Assembly: GCA_023409995.1 (NCBI GenBank)
Contig: JAEYQN010000043.1
Span: 1 to 24,869, forward strand
Source: Cyanobacteria bacterium OH_CBB_238
Lineage (GTDB): Bacteria > Cyanobacteriota > Vampirovibrionia > Gastranaerophilales > Gastranaerophilaceae
Direction of reading: 5' to 3'
Length of the DNA: 24,869 bases
Each line of letters opens with the position of its first letter. Position 1 is the first letter of the stretch. Below, in pieces: positions 23,778 through 24,869 of the stretch. A model generated the notes under the pieces. That model had not been told where the DNA came from, searched no databases, and worked only from the letters and a program-made list of their open reading frames with translations. Made by a program: the position numbers and the translations under genes.

Positions 23778-24435
23778 ACTTTTAGATAATTATAATAATT
23801 ACATCTTTGATATGGATGGGACTATTGTTAACTCATTTAATGAAGTTATTTCTGCTCTTGAAAAAGCTTGCATAAAAATGAATGCGGAATATTTACCAGA
23901 AAAATTAACAACAAACCTTATTGGTCCTCCAATGAAAGAAATTATAAAAGCAGTATTAAAAGATGCAAAAAATGAAGAATTGATAGAAAAAGTTGCAAAT
24001 GAATACACAAATATCTATGACAATAATCAATTAGACTCAAGTCAAGCTTATCCCGGAGTAAAGCAATGGCTAACAAAATTACATAAAGAAGGAAAAAGGC
24101 TATTCATTGCAACTAATAAACCACAAATTCCGACATACAGGCTGGTAAGAAAATTAAATATAAATTTTTTTACAGACATCTATACAATTGATAAATATGA
24201 GTTTAAAAACATAAATAAAGCTCAAATGATTAAAGAAATTATAGAGAAATATAGCTGTGAAATTAGTTCAACTCTGATGATTGGAGATACAGTTGGAGAT
24301 ATGACTGCTGCTAAAGAGAATATGGTAAAATCAATTGGGGTGCTATGGGGGTATGGAGAAGACAAAATTCCGTTAAAAGCCATTGCTGATTATGTAATGA
24401 GCACCAAAGATCTTTTGAAAATATCAACAAATTGA
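23770..24435 (+). CDS. HAD hydrolase, phosphoglycolate phosphatase (Gph)-like
   Basis: 221 residues from a GTG that overlaps the aldolase stop by 8 nt, with AGG 7 nt upstream. HAD motif I is IFDMDGTIVNS (nucleophile Asp14, Asp16), a helical C1 cap spans about 20-85, motif II is FIATNKPQ, a Lys follows in the FKNINKAQMI region, and motif IV is LMIGDTVGDMTAAKENMVKSIGVLWGYG. All catalytic blocks are present. Family members hydrolyse small phosphate monoesters. The cassette also has a second, capless HAD, so two dephosphorylations or one repair step may occur. Specificity is not readable; the Gph label is family level only. Last gene of the cassette, followed by a possible weak hairpin. Confidence 0.87.
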   Translation: MYKLLDNYNNYIFDMDGTIVNSFNEVISALEKACIKMNAEYLPEKLTTNLIGPPMKEIIKAVLKDAKNEELIEKVANEYTNIYDNNQLDSSQAYPGVKQWLTKLHKEGKRLFIATNKPQIPTYRLVRKLNINFFTDIYTIDKYEFKNINKAQMIKEIIEKYSCEISSTLMIGDTVGDMTAAKENMVKSIGVLWGYGEDKIPLKAIADYVMSTKDLLKISTN

Positions 24436-24480
24436 TACAAATAATAACAACTTCAATCTGTTGATATTTATGCATTTTTC
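24419..24480 (+). terminator. Possible weak terminator at the end of the cassette
   Basis: Arms AAATATCAACA (24419-24429) and TGTTGATATTT (24459-24469) are exact inverse complements, with a 29-nt loop holding an inner ATTG/CAAT pair, followed by ATGCATTTTTC. The stem is all A/T but for two G-C pairs and overlaps the stop codon of the HAD gene, so efficiency is doubtful. Confidence 0.35.
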
Positions 24481-24484
24481 TTTG

Positions 24485-24493
24485 TGCTAAAAT
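24485..24493 (+). promoter_or_regulatory. Extended -10 promoter of ahcY
   Basis: TGCTAAAAT (24485-24493) is an extended -10. The nearest -35-like hexamer TTGATA (24461-24466) is 21 nt away, too long for standard spacing, so the extended -10 would have to carry recognition. The leader to the ATG at 24519 is about 20 nt. Confidence 0.4.
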
Positions 24494-24515
24494 TGGCTTG
24501 AACCGACGGAGATGA

Positions 24516-24869
<354 letters not shown>

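Noticed and set aside
21040..24435. Cassette read as a Kdo or sialic-acid pathway
   Set aside because: The aldolase is of the HpcH/HpaI type rather than KdsA/NeuB, and the nucleotidyltransferase is fused to an APH-type kinase, which neither pathway uses.

Overview
This AT-rich window (roughly one third G+C by eye) looks like chromosomal DNA from a Gram-negative relative of the Cyanobacteria, most likely the gut lineage Gastranaerophilales / 'Melainabacteria' (Vampirovibrionia). The grounds are: sepF directly after a yggS/ylmE gene, as in Cyanobacteria and Firmicutes; a TolC-type outer-membrane efflux protein, so there is an outer membrane; a histidine kinase with a THDLRTPL box paired with a NarL-type regulator; an AdoHcy hydrolase; and several proteins with a short N-terminal 'VSFG'-like motif. 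The taxonomic call is inference, not a search result. No rRNA, tRNA, CRISPR array, transposase or phage gene is visible.

Layout. 1-1418 (minus): 5' part of a non-Sec, RTX/EF-hand-like calcium-binding surface protein. 1540-3556 (minus): PfkB sugar kinase and XerC/D recombinase. 3636-7568: two divergently transcribed, diverged 4-alpha-glucanotransferases (GH77). 7775-8946 (plus): yggS-sepF, for PLP homeostasis and Z-ring membrane anchoring. 9033-11375 (minus): a DUF2229 HgdB/activase-related Fe-S protein and a membrane-anchored GGDEF protein with a large insertion. 11514-16127: a complete tripartite drug-efflux locus, with marR-emrA-emrB on minus and the outer-membrane factor on plus, sharing an intergenic region with a perfect 18-bp palindrome. 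16245-20862: small Ser-rich acidic EF-hand or repeat proteins surrounding a two-component system. 21040-24435 (plus): a tightly packed cassette of a nucleotidyltransferase-kinase fusion, a mini-HAD phosphatase, an HpcH/HpaI-type aldolase and a Gph-like HAD phosphatase. 24519-end: ahcY (partial).

How it works together. The efflux block is a self-contained MFS-MFP-OMF pump under a local MarR repressor. The cassette at 21040-24435 has the logic of building, phosphorylating or dephosphorylating, and NTP-activating a small hydroxylated compound, perhaps for decorating a surface polysaccharide. I cannot assign its product, and it is the best candidate for an undescribed pathway here. Convergent or same-strand boundaries are mostly marked by clear hairpin terminators (8972-9006, 11462-11491, 16924-16950, 7617-7641, 3567-3610).

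Several start codons were moved to fit ribosome-binding sites: both glucanotransferases, the DUF2229 gene, the GGDEF gene and the gene at 17012. No stretch longer than about 300 bases lacks a gene.
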